From: Tetradesmus obliquus
Taxonomy: Eukaryota; Chlorophyta; Chlorophyceae; Sphaeropleales; Scenedesmaceae
NCBI GenBank assembly: GCA_030272155.1
Contig: CP126197.1
Coordinates: forward strand, 1,240,001 to 1,304,000
Direction: 5' to 3'
DNA length: 64,000 nt
Part shown: piece by piece, positions 1 through 11,162 of the stretch
Numbering within the stretch: position 1 is the first letter of the stretch
Layout of the letters: each line of letters starts with the position of its first letter
The notes under the pieces: model-generated
The model's database searches: none
The model's input: the letters and a program-made list of their open reading frames with translations, nothing else
Told to the model about the DNA's origin: nothing
Translations under genes and position numbers: made by a program

Positions 1-600
1 CCTCATCAAGCCACACGCCAGGCCGGCCATCAGATACTGCAGGAGGAGGCTTCTGCACCTTTTGCTTCTTGCTGTTGTCCGCCTCTGCTGCTGCTGCTGC
101 TGCTGCCATGATGGCAGTGCAATGCTTGCGCTTCTTGCCTGTGCTGGTAGGTGCTGCTGCTGCTGCTGGTGCTGCTGTAGGGATGGCAGCAGTGGTGCCA
201 CACGCTGGCACGGCAAGCCCTCTGAGGCTGCCTGTGATTGCCTGCAGGACAGCCTCAGGCACTGAAGCACCCTCGCGCACTGCTGCGTACAACTGCTTCA
301 GCCCGTGCTTAATGGCTGCTGCCACAGCTGGGTCTGCTGCAACCCTCAGCAAAGGCACCACGGCAGCTACTGCAGCAGCATGCGCAGCATCTGCCTCGCT
401 GCTCAAAGCCATTGAGAGGTCTGACACTGAGTCCAGGGCTGCAGTCATGCTGATGGGGGGCTGTGCTGTCCTTGCTGCCTCTAGCAGCACTGGCGCTGGC
501 GCTGCTGGCTGCTGCGGCTGCTGCACTGCAGTGATTGCTGCTGCAGCTGTGTTTGCGGCAGCACGCTGCTGCGGCCTCGCGCCATCCAGCTGCAGGGCGC
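1..600 (-). CDS. Ala/Ser-rich partner protein, copy 1 (3' part outside window)
   Basis: Reverse-strand frame opening after a CAG acceptor at about 601 and still open at the window edge. It is the same gene as the one at 14973-16060, where it is described. The exon starts in phase 1, so at least one upstream exon is missing from this model. It is head-to-head with the resolvase pseudogene that starts at 673. Visible here are the Gln/Ala-rich start, a conserved helical stretch shared with the gene at 36071, and the KKRK basic patch. No function is recognised. Confidence 0.45.
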
Positions 601-672
601 CTGCAGGCAATGCAAAGGTGCAGGTGCCAGAAGAGGCATTATTGATATCGGCTTCACACAACATACACACAC

Positions 673-1741
673 ATGCTACGCAGCAGCCCCAAACCTCCTG
701 GGAAGTATTGCCTAAGCAAGACCCGGGGACCCAGAATGCAGGCGTGTGCGCCTTTGACAGCACATCGCAAACCATTGTCTACTGGAATTGACACAAACTG
801 CTGGACGTGCACGAGCAGGTAATGCGCAGCACAGATCAGGTGAAGCTCTATCTGGACACAATCACAGACAACGTAGAGGCAGCACTGAAATGCAATGACT
901 ACTGGATCCTGGTTGAAGAGCAGCCCTGGGACACTGACGCCAAGAAGGGCATTGTTTCAATCTCCAGTTGCAGCAGGCAATAGTGACGTACTTTTTATGC
1001 AGAGGCAAGACTGTTCGGGTGTTGAATGCCAGCGAGCGTTACAAGTTCCTGGGAATCCCAAATTGGCAGCAGATGACCCGATTCTTCCGCAAAGTGAGCA
1101 CAGCAAATGCTGTGCGACAGCTGCTGGAGCCAAGAGAAGACAATGCCTTTGCAGCGCGCAAACATGATGTAAGGGTATGGCAGGCAGCGCGAGAGTCCCA
1201 GCATGACATGGCCGATGCCCTGGGGCAGGTGCTCTGCTACTTCTACAGGAACAGAGATGCAGTAACGGATGGCAGGGTGGTAGAAGCAGAGCTTACCAAC
1301 AGGCTGCTGGTGGCCCCTGAGCAGCAATTCGCAACCAGCAGTGCACAGCAACAACAGCAGCAGCAGCCTAGCCTGAGATATGACCGCAGCAGCAGCGGTA
1401 GCGGCGGCACAGGGCCTTCGTCTACTTCCCAGAAGAAGGCAAAGCATGACAGCGCAGCCTGGCACATCCAAGCCAAGGCACTGCTGCAGAAGACACACAC
1501 GCAGCTGCAGGCAGAACACTCAGAGCTGTTGCCACGCGCGCAAGGCTCAGCGCAGCAGCAGCAGAGCAGCAACGCACAGAAGCTGTATAAAGTGTATCAG
1601 ACCCACAGAAACAGCAGAACCCTGCACAAGTTCTTGAAATATCTCAGGGACTACAATCAGAAAAGAACCAATCTGTGCAACTTAGCCAACGACAATGCCA
1701 GGCTGTCTCACCTATTGCAGCCGCCACGCGCTCCTCTGTGA
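673..1741 (+). pseudogene. RuvC/A22-like Holliday junction resolvase, broken, copy 1
   Basis: Homologous along its length to the reading frame at 35990-35007. The parts run in order: a start resembling MLR..P.P...CLS, an RNase H-fold motif DPGTQNAGVC, the acidic motif ILVEEQPW, a basic central part (SERYKFLGIPNWQQMTRFF) and the closing acidic motif HDMADALGQVL. These match the D..E..DxxD plan of the poxvirus A22 / fungal Cce1-Ydc2 resolvases, which cut Holliday junctions. Three lesions are visible: a 1-nt shift near 718 before the DPG motif, an in-frame TGA at 789-791, and a 1-nt shift near 951. The C-terminal part from about 968 is open to 1741 and includes a Gln/Ser-rich linker. Its last 98 bp overlap gene F on the other strand. 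Family assignment is inferred from motifs only. Confidence 0.65.
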
Positions 1742-3696
1742 AGGTGCTGTACAGAGCAGGGTAGGCATAGCTGGCAGCATCGCCCCAAAACTTGGCCCCC
1801 AGCTTGTGGCTAGGCTGCTGCCAAAGCAGCAGTGTCTCGCCAGGCCAGACATACACATCGCACGACTGCTTGGCCCAGTTGCCGCTCAGCGGCCTGCCGC
1901 CAGCAACAAACTCAGCAGCCACGCGCACTTGCACGCGCTGCTGCTGCCCAACTTGCATGTGCAGCCCTTCCTTGGTCATCAGCTGAGCAACAGTGTAGCG
2001 GCTGTAGGTGGTGCTGCGGACGCTGCAGCTGCCACCTAGAGCACACAGCGGCTTGGACAGCTGGCGCCACAGCTTGCTGTTTGGTACCAGCAGCAGCAAG
2101 CCAGCACCATGCCGCAGCGTGCTGGCGCCAGCAGGGCCTGGCGATGCTGTTGCTGTCTGTGCCAGCGCGCCTGCTGTTGACTCGAGTGATGCTGCTGCTG
2201 CTGGCTCTGCTGCCGCGGCTGCAGTGCCTGCAGTGCGTGCTGGCTCTGCTGCAGTTCTTGCTGGCTGTGCAGGCCCCGTTGCTGGACCACCCACCATCTG
2301 TGTTGGTGGCACTGCTGCTGCCTCCTGCGCAAGCGCAAGCGCAAGGCGGGTGTTGTTGCGCGCAGCAGCTGCTGCACTGTCTGCCATAGCTGCACTGGCA
2401 TCTGCAGCAGCTGCGTTGCCGGCTGCCACGTGCCTCGCTGTGTCTGCAGCTGCCTGCACAGCAGATGCAGCAGCTGCTGCGGCTGTCGCTAGCACCGCAT
2501 CGCTGTGCGCTGCTGGGTTTGCAAAGCTGCTTGTGATGGCATCCCAATCGGCAACCAGCAAGCACACCACGCTCTGCAGCAGCACTGGGCAGGCAGGCTT
2601 GGAGGGCAGCCTGTCTGCGCCGTACAGCTCTGCATTGCTGGCATGAATGCTCGCACGCAGCTGCTGCAGGTGCGCGTCTGCTTCTGCTGCTGACATGTGC
2701 TGGTACTGCCAGTCGCAGGCATCCCTGCATGATGCCAGCTGATAGCCGCTGTGCATGAGCGGCACAGTCAGCTTGCGCAGCATCCCGCTCAGGCTGCCCT
2801 CTGCATCCACGCAGTCGATGATGGACTGCCAGAGGTCTGGCGTGCACTTGTTGAGGCCGTAAAGCTGCGCCAGCTCTGTGGCCTGCTGCAGCTGCGCCCT
2901 GCCTGCCTCATCCAAGCCGGCCACCACGCCGCTGTTGGCCAGGGTGGGGCACCTGTTGCAGCATGCGGAGCAGCAAAGCAGGTCAGGTCAGGGGCAGTGC
3001 TGGTCAACTATTGTCTCCATCTAAACAGACTGGCAGCATGCTGGAGCAGAAGTTGTTCCCAGCTGACCACTGCACAAGCCGCACAGGCAAGTCGCTCATG
3101 CCCAGTGCACAATCTCAGGCAGGCTGCTTACCAGCCCAGCAGTAACAGCTTGAAGGTAACAGTCTGCACATCTCTGCCAGCATGTTGCTTATAGGGCAGC
3201 CGGTGCCCAAAGCAAAACAAGTAGTTCTCTACGTAGGTGCGCCAGGATTGGGCTGCTGCAGAGCGCCCAGCGCGCGATGTACCTGCAGGAGCAACCCCAT
3301 GCACATGCATCAATACAAAAAGGATGGATGTGGCATCGTAGTGGCAGCAGCATCATAGCAGCTCCTTTGGGACAGGCAGGTCAGCATTAGCCTGTCACAG
3401 CCTGCAGTGCCCCATCATTTCCCTGGCAGAGCACCCAGCTGCAGGTCACTGCAGACTCACAATGACACAGGCAGGAGAACTCACCATTCCCAGAAGTCGC
3501 TGGGAAGGCTGGCCTTGAGCAGCTGCCTCATAATCAGGAACACCTCGCCAGCATGCATGGAGCGGAAGCCGTACAAACTCGGGCGGTTGTGCTGCTGCAT
3601 CAGGTCTGCTGGAGGAGCACTGGTGCCTGCGAGCAGAGTGCAAGCAAGCATTGCCTGATTTACCAAGCCACTCCTGGAACAGCTGCACACATGCAC
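1644..3696 (-). CDS. Gene F, copy 1: unknown family, two exons
   Basis: Exon 1 runs 3696-3485 (earlier starts are possible; in-frame Met codons at 3696, 3651 and 3600), donor GTGAGT; exon 2 runs 2952-1644. The phase-2 join reads through, giving about 506 residues. N-terminal features include SLYGFRSMHAGEVFLIMRQL. Exon 2 carries a region paralogous to gene A (LQQATELAQLYG, then DLWQSIIDCVDAEGSLSG), a long Ala-rich linker, and a C-terminal domain with VQVRVAAEFVAGGRPLSG, CDVYVWPGETLLLW and YPALYSTFTEERVAAAIG. The last resembles the ends of genes A and C. No named domain is recognised, so no function is proposed. The intron (3484-2953) also contains an exon-like stretch. The stop overlaps the end of the convergent resolvase pseudogene. 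Confidence 0.6.
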
Positions 3697-3724
3697 AAAC
3701 TGGGTGCAGCAACCGTCTGGTCTG

Positions 3725-3850
3725 CTTTGAACTTTTGAATATTTGGGGCCAGAGGCAAAAATTCAAGGATTCGTGCGGATTGATTGGAAAGTGCTTTGCA
3801 ATTTCATCTTGATTGTTTGAATTCTTGAATTTCCATATATAAGGGTGTGT
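3725..3850 (-). promoter_or_regulatory. Possible gene F promoter: TATA-like box and TTCAAG repeats
   Basis: The reverse strand has a TATA-like sequence (CTTATATATGG) near 3845-3833, about 140 bp upstream of the candidate gene F start. It is followed by spaced ATTCAAG/GAATTC motifs reminiscent of heat-shock elements. The stretch is AT-rich compared with its surroundings. An identical stretch lies at 19185-19310 in copy 2, and related TTCAAGATTC motifs occur at 34230-34530. This is inference from composition and position only. Confidence 0.3.
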
Positions 3851-4058
3851 GGAGAGAGGCTGATTAAGAGTTGTGTCAGCACACCACTGATGTGGGTTTG
3901 GCAGGGGCTGAAAAGGCGATTATTCAGAATTCAAAAATGCAAGGCGCGGCACAGCTACACAAGCTCTTGGCGTTGTTGTATGCAGTGAGTGGCTATTGTC
4001 ATCGATAGTCATGTTCAAACTGCTACTTCAGGACTTGGCTTTTTCAGTGAACAGACGT

Positions 4059-6186
4059 TCATAAGACCCAGAAGCACATCTCACCCTTGGACTTGTCAAA
4101 GCTGTTGCCCAGGAATTTGGCTCCTGCCAGAGCAGAGTTGACCATGCTTGGGGTGACCTCGTCAAAGCTGGCAACATGCTGGAGCCCCCCATACGGCAGG
4201 GTGAAGCCCATGGCATTGTTCAGAGTGTGCTGAGTGCCAGTGATGTTACCCTCACCACCGCTGCTGCTGCTGCTGATGTTGCCGCTGCTCCTCCTTCTGC
4301 TGCTGCTTTCACCGCCACTGCTGCTGGCTGCACCTGCACAGCTGCTGCTGGAGGGACTGCCGGCCCCCCGCTGCTGTTTGATAATGGGCTCTGCTGGTGA
4401 TACTGGCTGCAGGTACATGAGCACAGCAAAGGCCAGGGCAGTGATGCTGGCCAGGCACAGGCCGCTGCAGGCTGCCGGCAGGATGTCATGGTACTCTGGC
4501 GTGCCAAAGTCCATGTAGCCTTTGCAGTGGTAGTACACTGCAGCAAACCCTGTGCCTAGAGTGGCCTGGAACTGCTTCAGCAGCCCGCTGAGACCTAGAG
4601 CCCACACTGGTGGCTCAGCTGACAGCCCTGGAACAGAACTGTGATCCCAGGTGCCCCGCGCTGTCTCAGCCTGGCGCGAGCCCATGTACAGGTACTGAGC
4701 TGTGGCCAGCAGGGCCTGTGCAGCCTGCCGCGCCCGGAACGCTGCGCTGGTTGTGGCGAACTGCCCGCCGCTGGCCAACCTGCTGGGATGAAACCACATG
4801 GGGTTGCCGCGCTCCTTGAGGGCGAGCTGCTGAGCACTGCAGGCAGGGCATGAGTACACAGTAAGGCAACGCACGGTCAGCAGCAAGAGGGCAAGTAAAC
4901 TTGGCTGGACTGCCGCTGGTATAGGAGAGATACAATGCCAGCTGGCAGTCAAGCATCCTTCACCACACATGGGCACATGCAGCATCAGCGAAAAGCTGGC
5001 GTAGTTTGGGATGGTGCTCACTTGACCTCCTTGAGCGCTGACAGCAGCTCAGCTTCAAGGTACATGACCTTCTCCACTGCGTTGTTGAAGCTGACTGGCA
5101 TGGCCTTGAACCGCGGCTTTGAGGTGCCTGCAAGTGCTGCTGCTGCTCTCTTGCTGCTGCCAGGAGGGCGCCCACCCTGCGACGGGCAGGTGAAAATGCT
5201 TCAGGTTCTGGACTTGGAGGTGGTTACCATCTGAAAGCAAAAACCTGAAGCATTTTCACCAAGGTACAGCATATGCTTTCTGCAAGCATTTGCCAGCTCT
5301 TTTGCATCTTCAGTAGGTTTGTGCATTTTGAAGAGCTTCAGGCTGTCCTAGTACACAAAGTGAGCAGGCAAGTACTGAAGTTCACCTTGCAGCCCCACCA
5401 CGCCTCCATAAGGCGGGTGATGGTCCTAGAGTTTGCAGGGAAAGCCAGGTCAACCTGCACAGGAGCATCAACGGTCAGAGAGATGGCGCCACACCCAGCT
5501 GCTGAGAGAAGCTAAGTACCGCCTGTTAATTCACCTGCAGCTGCTGGATCCTGCCATCAGCATCCGTGTACTCAATGTGGCGCTTGCAAGTGGCCTGCTC
5601 CTCTGAAGACAGGGCGAGAGTGCGGCCAAGCCACAGTGGTAGCCGCAGTTCCTGCACAAGCTGTGGGGGAGTTAGTAGCCAGTACATTCAACAGGCTAGG
5701 AGCTGATGCCAGCAACACCTGACATACCTGGTCCTGCACGGTGCTGGGAAGCAGCTGCAGCGACGTGCCCGCAGCCAAGCTTGCGCAAATCATAGACTCC
5801 CATTGCTGCAGGTCACCGTTCACGATTATATCAAAGGCATGCACTCCAGCGTGTTGAGCCCTCTGCTGTAGGCGCTGCAAAGCAGCACGCTGGGATGCAC
5901 TGCTGATGTTGATGCTGTCAGGCAAATGCTGCAGAGGCTGCATTTGCCTGCCCAAGAGCCCTGCCACAGAAAACAATATTGCAGAAACTTTGCTTTGTGC
6001 AACAGCCATATCTTGAGAATCTGTTGCTGAGGTGAGGCTGCTGCTGAAGGCTGCAGACAGCACAAAAGACGAGGCGGGCGCATTCAGCACATCTGCAGCC
6101 ACACGAGGCATGCTAACAGGCGTACGTGTGTTGTATATTTGCAGATCACCTTGAACACCGGGTAGCTTCTGCACAGCGCGCAGCAT
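4059..6186 (-). CDS. Gene A, copy 1: unknown family with a likely membrane segment
   Basis: Five exons join in frame: 6186-5728, 5651-5535, 5454-5386, 5176-5022 and 4836-4059, with phases 0,0,0,2 and donors GTATGT, GTGAAT, GTGAAC, GTGAGC. This gives 525 residues. Exon 1 ends with the family signature (LQRLQQRAQHAG, then WESMICASLAAGTSLQL). Exon 2 has ELRLPLWLGRTLALS, exon 3 VDLAFP..RTITRLMEAWW, exon 4 ends ELLSALKEVK. The last exon has GNPMWFHPSRLASGG, a hydrophobic stretch (GLCLASITALAFAVLMYL) likely to span a membrane, then a Ser/Gly-rich linker and a tail resembling genes F and C. The same exons occur at 27.2-28.3 kb and 32.95-35.0 kb. The start may need revision, since paralogues have a short first exon. 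Function unknown. Confidence 0.68.
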
Positions 6187-6590
6187 TGGTGTGCTGCTAC
6201 TGCTTGGTTTCTGCTGCTGCTTGCTCCTTGTGGTTCCCTAGCTGCTGTCGGTTCATAACAGTCGTTGAACGTCCTTAGTTAGCATATTAAAGTGCTCCTC
6301 AAGCTGCATCGCTACTTTCACACGACAACACCGGATGCGTCTGATGCCCCTCGTCGCAGTTCGGTCGCCTGAACAATATTTCTGAACCAACTGTAATGCC
6401 CTTTCACGTGTTCCGATGCAACAGGTAAGTCCAGACTGCACCACCACCTTAAGCCCTAGCAGTGGTAGGGGGACCCAGTAATGGTTAAGTCATGTACTAC
6501 TCTCTCTCAAAATACTGTTTCAACATATGACAATCACGTACACATGCGCCGAAATGATGCAGCCAGCGCAAAGAACAGGCGTGTCTGCCT

Positions 6591-6977
6591 CTACTGGTGC
6601 TGCCGCAACTGCTCCCTCATGCTCTCATCTAGCAAAGAAGCAAGGCACAGCTGCTGCTTCTCAACACTCAAGAGCTCAGCCTCTGTAAGCTGCACGCTCT
6701 CTGACATGGCATCTACACCTTCAACATGCAAGCCTACAATGTCCCCATCAGCTGTCAGCAATGGGCTGCCACCGTCACCCTTGTACGTTGTCGCGCTGTA
6801 CAACAGCTTTTCTCCCTTGCCGCATATTTTGAATGGGTGAGCACGCATCAGGCCTAAGCATGTGTCAAATTCAGGCAAGCTTGGCTGCAGGGCAAGGTGG
6901 TATGTCGCTAGCCAGAGCGTGGTGCCCACAAGACCTTGTACATCTCCATCATAAATCGTAAACCAACCCCGAGGAGA

Positions 6978-7034
<57 letters not shown>

Positions 7035-10000
7035 TTGCTGCTCAATGTGGCAGACTGACAGAACAGCCAAGTCCTTTGTTGGGTAAGTATTCACCACAGT
7101 GAACCCCAGCTTGCTGCTTCCAGCGGCGGCACTGCGGGGTTGCACAAGCTGCCCTGTGTAGCCAACGGCACTGCCCAAGGGCAGGTTGTGCAATGCTGTC
7201 AGTGCAACACGGGGGCCCACAAGAGCCGCTACGCCTACAGAGGACTTGGCTGTGAGGCCATGGCTCCTGGAAGTTTGATCCAGGGATCCCCCATCACTGC
7301 CACTGCCGCCACCACTGTCAGTCTGACTACCGCTAGCACCGCCCTGAGGCTGGGGATGCTGCTGATCCAGCTTCTGCTCAGCTTCTGGGTCGCCAAGGAT
7401 CAGCCAGACCGCTGGCTCGGCAACTTTCAGAGGATTTGTGTGCCTCGGCCTTTTCGCTACATGCTCTGTGCAAGCAAGGGGGGGGGGGGGGGGTTGCAAA
7501 ATATGAGGCAAGAAACTGGGTGAGCGACGTGGAAGCATGAACAAGTATAAAGTACAACATGTGAGCAGGAAGTCAGCAGTTCATGGGCGACCAACTGACA
7601 CATGTTTCCAGTCGGCTGATATTGAAAGCAAGAGCAAGCTGCTACTGGATTAGGGGCCTGTAACAAGCATGGCCTGCAAACGTTCAATGTTGTGTTGTTG
7701 CACATAAACGCTTGCTCATACAACTCACCAAACACGCAGCTTGGATGCCAGCTGGTCACTAAGCTGCATCCTGTCATGGGGCTGATCAGTCCCTGGCTCA
7801 CCTGGTGGTTAACACACACGCATACAGGGTGATTTTTGTCGGAACATGCAAGGGCACGCAGGTTCCGTGTAGAAGCACAGCACACAGCAACAGCATGAGA
7901 GTGAATGCCTCAAGGCATTTTGACTCCTAAGGCCACAGTCTGATGCACATCCATCATTGCCGCCACAAGGCAGGGTTTTTTGTTATGTATGAACAACACG
8001 TGCTTGCCCTGCCGCACTGCCACCTAAGAACACTGCTGACCCAAAAGCAAATCAGTGCAAGCAAACTGTGCCACATGTGTAGGTCATGCATGCAACATCA
8101 TTCTGCTGCCATCTCTACAATTCTCACTACCACCAGCCCCAGAAACTCCAGCAATGTGCTGCGAGCTTGCACCCACCTAGCTGTGTCTCCAAGGCAGTAA
8201 CCCTGGCTTTCAGCTCCTCCACTTGGTCGCCTGAAAACGGACCCACCACAGCAAGCTTAACTGAAACAGGGAAGAATGTAGGGGGGAAAGGGCAGTTGAA
8301 TAGACTTCGAGCAACGAGCAGCTGTGCTGCATGCTTGTGTTACTGCTGCAGATTTTACATTGCTGCAACAAAGCCGGCTGTTGCAAAGTCTTCACTTGGT
8401 TTTGCAAAGCCTTACATGCCTTGCTAATGCTGCTTGCTAGCAGACATACATAATACTGGCTGCCAACATTTGGTGCGCCTGAGAATCAGGACTGCAGTTG
8501 CATGGGGTTGCACGGCTGCTTCACACACAGTGGCAAGCAATGCTGGTTTGGCAGCCTTGCCACAAGCACCATCGCAAGCACATGCATGACTCACCTGCTG
8601 CTGCTGCTGCTGCAGGGACAAGAGGAGAAGCCAGATGGGAAGCCGTGAAGAGCACATGCAAGAAGGACACGCGGGCAGGGCCATGTTCAGCAAAAGGTCA
8701 AACAAAGAAGCTTGCAGCATGAAAGCCCAGTGGCATGCAGCACACAGGAGCATGCAGGATGGTGCTGCAGGGGCTGCCTGGTATTGTGGAAGTGTTCAAA
8801 GTATGCCCCATGACACTGCTCTGGCAGGTGGCTGCCAGCACGCCCTAGCAGAGCACTGCTTGGTGGGCATGCGCAGCATGTGATAACCCAGCTTGTGCAG
8901 TCAATAGATTCATAGACTTCTCCATGCTGCTGTGACAGCTCAAGCTGCAAAAACCCTTTCCATGCGACCAGCATGTACTCGTGCAGAAGAGTTGGCAGCA
9001 ACTGCTGGCATGCGCCACAGGCGGCCGCTGCATGCTGACATACCACCAATGCTCAACTCCAACGCTCACCTGGTGCTGTTGTGGTGAAGCAGGGCCGCCA
9101 AGGAATGGCAGTTGATGGCGCATGCACAGGAGCAAGGCAGGGCAGAGCAGGGCAGCACAGGTCAACATCAGTGGCGTATGCAATCAGCATTATGCATGCA
9201 GCATTCAGGAGTGCAGGATGGTAATGTGGCACTCTTGTGTTGTCTTTTGACAGCGCAGAGTGCACACAAAGATTGACCTGTGCAGAGTGTGTGGCACTGG
9301 TGCATGCTATGATTGGGAGTGCAGAGTGTTGTGGTTTTATGTTGCTGCAACATAGCTGGCTGCAGCAAAAGCCTTCACATGGATCTGAAATGCAGTCGCC
9401 TCGCTGATTCTAATCGGTTACAGATAGCATGAGGGTAGCTACCATGCGCCAGGTGGTGCTGCATGTAGTGCTCTTAATAAACAGGACTGCTGGGGCATGG
9501 GCTTTAGCAGCTGCTTTACAAGCAGCTGCTAGCAACGCTGGTTTGGCAGCCTTGCAAGTACATGCATGACTCACCTCCTCCTCCTCCTGCTGCTGCTGCT
9601 GCGGGACGAGAGAAAAAGCCAGGTGGCAGCCATGAACAGCACATGCAAGGACACGTGGGCAGGAGATCAGCAAATGGTCAAACAAAGAAGCTTGCAGCAT
9701 GACAACACAGTGGCTAGCAGCGCACAGGAGCATGCAGGAGGGTGTTGCAGAGGTGGACAACAACACAAGATGTGCAATGTCGGTCAAGAAAGGGTGGGGT
9801 GGGAAAGCAAAGCGTGGAGGGGGCATACATTCCACACCGCAGCATGCATCATCAACATGGACACAAGCAGGCATCGTGTGCATTGAAGGGGTTGCATGCA
9901 TGCAGCAAAGCACTTGCTACAGCACCATAGGAAAAACATAGCAACACCGGGTTGTCCACCAGGGGCCATGCAGGGTGCTGCTGCACACCCTTGAGTGAGC

Positions 10001-10827
10001 ACCAAAGTTGAGCAACCGTGGCTGGCATGTTGCATGTGGTGATGCATGCAGCACTTGTCATGGCTAAGACTGCTTCTGCTTGGTTTCACAGCTGCTTCAA
10101 ATGCAGCAGCAATCCTCTTGCACTGGCAAGCATGCCTGTTGTGAGCAAGGTGTGAAACCCCAGGATTGCTTGCATCTCCAAGATCCAACCATCTGCTGAG
10201 CTGTTGCCAAATTCTATGGTTCTGGTGGCAAACAATAGACATTTCCACCCACGCTGCACGCAGCGCATAATGACAGCCTGATGGACACCCTGATCGAGTC
10301 AGCGCATCTGCAGCTAGTTTCAGTGGCGCCTTTGAAGGCTTGTCATTCTAATGCTACAGCTTCCCAGTCATCCGGCTGATTTTGAACAGTGGAAACGCCT
10401 TGTCGGTCAGTGTGCATTGGCTTCAAGAGCGCCCAGCATAATCAGCAAGGCTCCGTGTCACTGTGTACCGACATGCAGAGCTGCCAGCAACAACACTGCC
10501 TGCACCAACCAAACTGGGGTTCCTGCTGCTGTACAGAGGGTCTCCCTGAGATTCTCATGACTCACCAGACTGGCTGCTCAGCCTGTTCTCCTTGGCTTGC
10601 AACTCTCTGATGACCCCCAGCAACTCTAGCTCCAGCGCCTGCTGCTGCTGCCACTCCTCACGGTTGTTGGACGCTTTCGCATCGTGAATGCCAGCTCTGA
10701 CCTGCTCTAACCGAGCCTCATGGCGTTCCAGCTTAGCTTGAATGCTTTCCAGCTCCTGCTGCATGGCGGACACCCCTGCCAACTCGGCTCCTGCTGTATG
10801 GCCGAAGCACGGCGGTTCAACATCCAT
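6591..10827 (-). CDS. Coiled-coil plus trypsin-like serine protease, copy 1
   Basis: Four exons join in frame: 10827-10566, 8260-8177, 7770-7729 and 7465-6591, all introns phase 1. This gives 420 residues. Residues about 20-115 form a coiled coil (LESIQAKLERHEARLEQV, then VEELKARVTALETQL). The C-terminal half has the triad of a chymotrypsin-fold (S1/Trypsin_2-type) protease: His in ALTALHNLPLG, Asp in TKDLAVLSV, Ser in KGDGGSPLLTADG, followed by IVGLHVEGV. A run of about 22 Gln is inserted between the Asp and Ser motifs. Intron 1 (2.3 kb) contains repeats shared with the nuclease gene at 29504-32288. The poly-C (poly-G on +) tract near 7480 sits just upstream of the last acceptor. Substrate and location are unknown; there is no obvious signal peptide. 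Upstream Met codons exist, but 10827 gives a clean start. Confidence 0.78.
7478..7493 (+). repeat. Poly-G tract, 16 G
   Basis: A run of 16 G lies in the third intron of the protease gene, so the transcript carries poly-C about 12 bases before the acceptor at 7466. Copy 2 has 18 G at the matching place (about 22953-22970). Confidence 0.9.
8595..8609 (-). other. Candidate micro-exon, 15 nt (CAG x5)
   Basis: On the reverse strand, TGTCCCTGCAG is followed by five CAG triplets and then the donor GTGAGT. Inclusion would add five residues to the coiled-coil region without changing frame. The flanking unit is repeated at 9575-9598 and 31808-31813. Inferred from splice-site pattern only. Confidence 0.35.
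9070..9075 (-). other. Candidate micro-exon, 6 nt
   Basis: On the reverse strand, CCACAACAG is followed by CACCAG and the donor GTGAGC. It lies in a block of about 165 bp that is nearly identical at 31205-31375 in the nuclease gene. It could equally be the 3' end of a longer exon-like stretch. Confidence 0.25.
9575..9598 (-). other. Candidate micro-exon, 24 nt (CAG x4, GAG x4)
   Basis: On the reverse strand, TCCCGCAG is followed by four CAG and four GAG triplets and the donor GTGAGT. Length is a multiple of three, so inclusion would keep the frame and lengthen the charged coiled-coil region. Confidence 0.35.
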
Positions 10828-11162
10828 GAATGGATGTTGGAACGTGTTAATGTGTTGATACTCCGTGGAATCAAGGAGCAATGGTAGAAGCCTCGTCGCA
10901 CCTCCTGAACTCCTTGGACTGAAGCTGCGGATGCGCAAGCACAGCACTGAGTGTCTCCCAATCACTTTTATACAAGAACTTCGCGGAGGCGTGAATACAT
11001 GCAATCTAATGATGGACTGCTGCTGTCGATATGTGCTAGCAACGAGGCAACGCTTGATGGATAGCTGCTGTCGATGTGCTAGCAACGAGGCGACGCTTAG
11101 CAGAGAGTGATTCAACCACGCAGTACACACCAGCTGCCAAGTCTGTTGTTCGGTGTCGTCAT

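Larger units (their letters stand above)
8430..10300 (+). repeat. Internally repetitive intron 1 of the protease gene
   Basis: This 1.9-kb part of the intron contains two diverged units: about 8430-8770 and 9410-9760 share CATGCATGACTCACCT, a CTG/CTC run, and AAAGAAGCTTGCAGCATGA. Related sequence recurs at about 30880-31960 inside the intron of the coiled-coil nuclease gene. No conserved protein reading frame explains it. Three candidate micro-exons lie inside and are listed separately. Confidence 0.75.
1..11162 (+). repeat. Large direct repeat, copy 1 (left end outside window)
   Basis: This block matches 15464-26639 almost base for base. By eye I count about 25 differences, mostly single substitutions plus small indels in simple repeats: 3 bp near 50, 15 bp of CTG near 6211, a poly-G of 16 versus 18 near 7480, and a T-run near 7980. 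Identity stops abruptly after 11162. The repeat was already under way at position 1, so its left end lies outside the window. It carries the partner gene (cut), the resolvase pseudogene, genes F and A, and the coiled-coil protease gene. Confidence 0.97.

Noticed and set aside
69-791. Long forward open frame of 240 codons (also 15529-16251)
   Set aside because: Mostly antisense to the partner gene exon, low-complexity Ala/Cys, and only its last 25 codons match the resolvase family.
3140-3282. Exon-like reverse stretch between gene F exons (SWRTYVENYLFCFGHRLPYK)
   Set aside because: Its open frame does not match the phase of the gene F exon 1 donor, and the matching phase hits a stop; left as intron.
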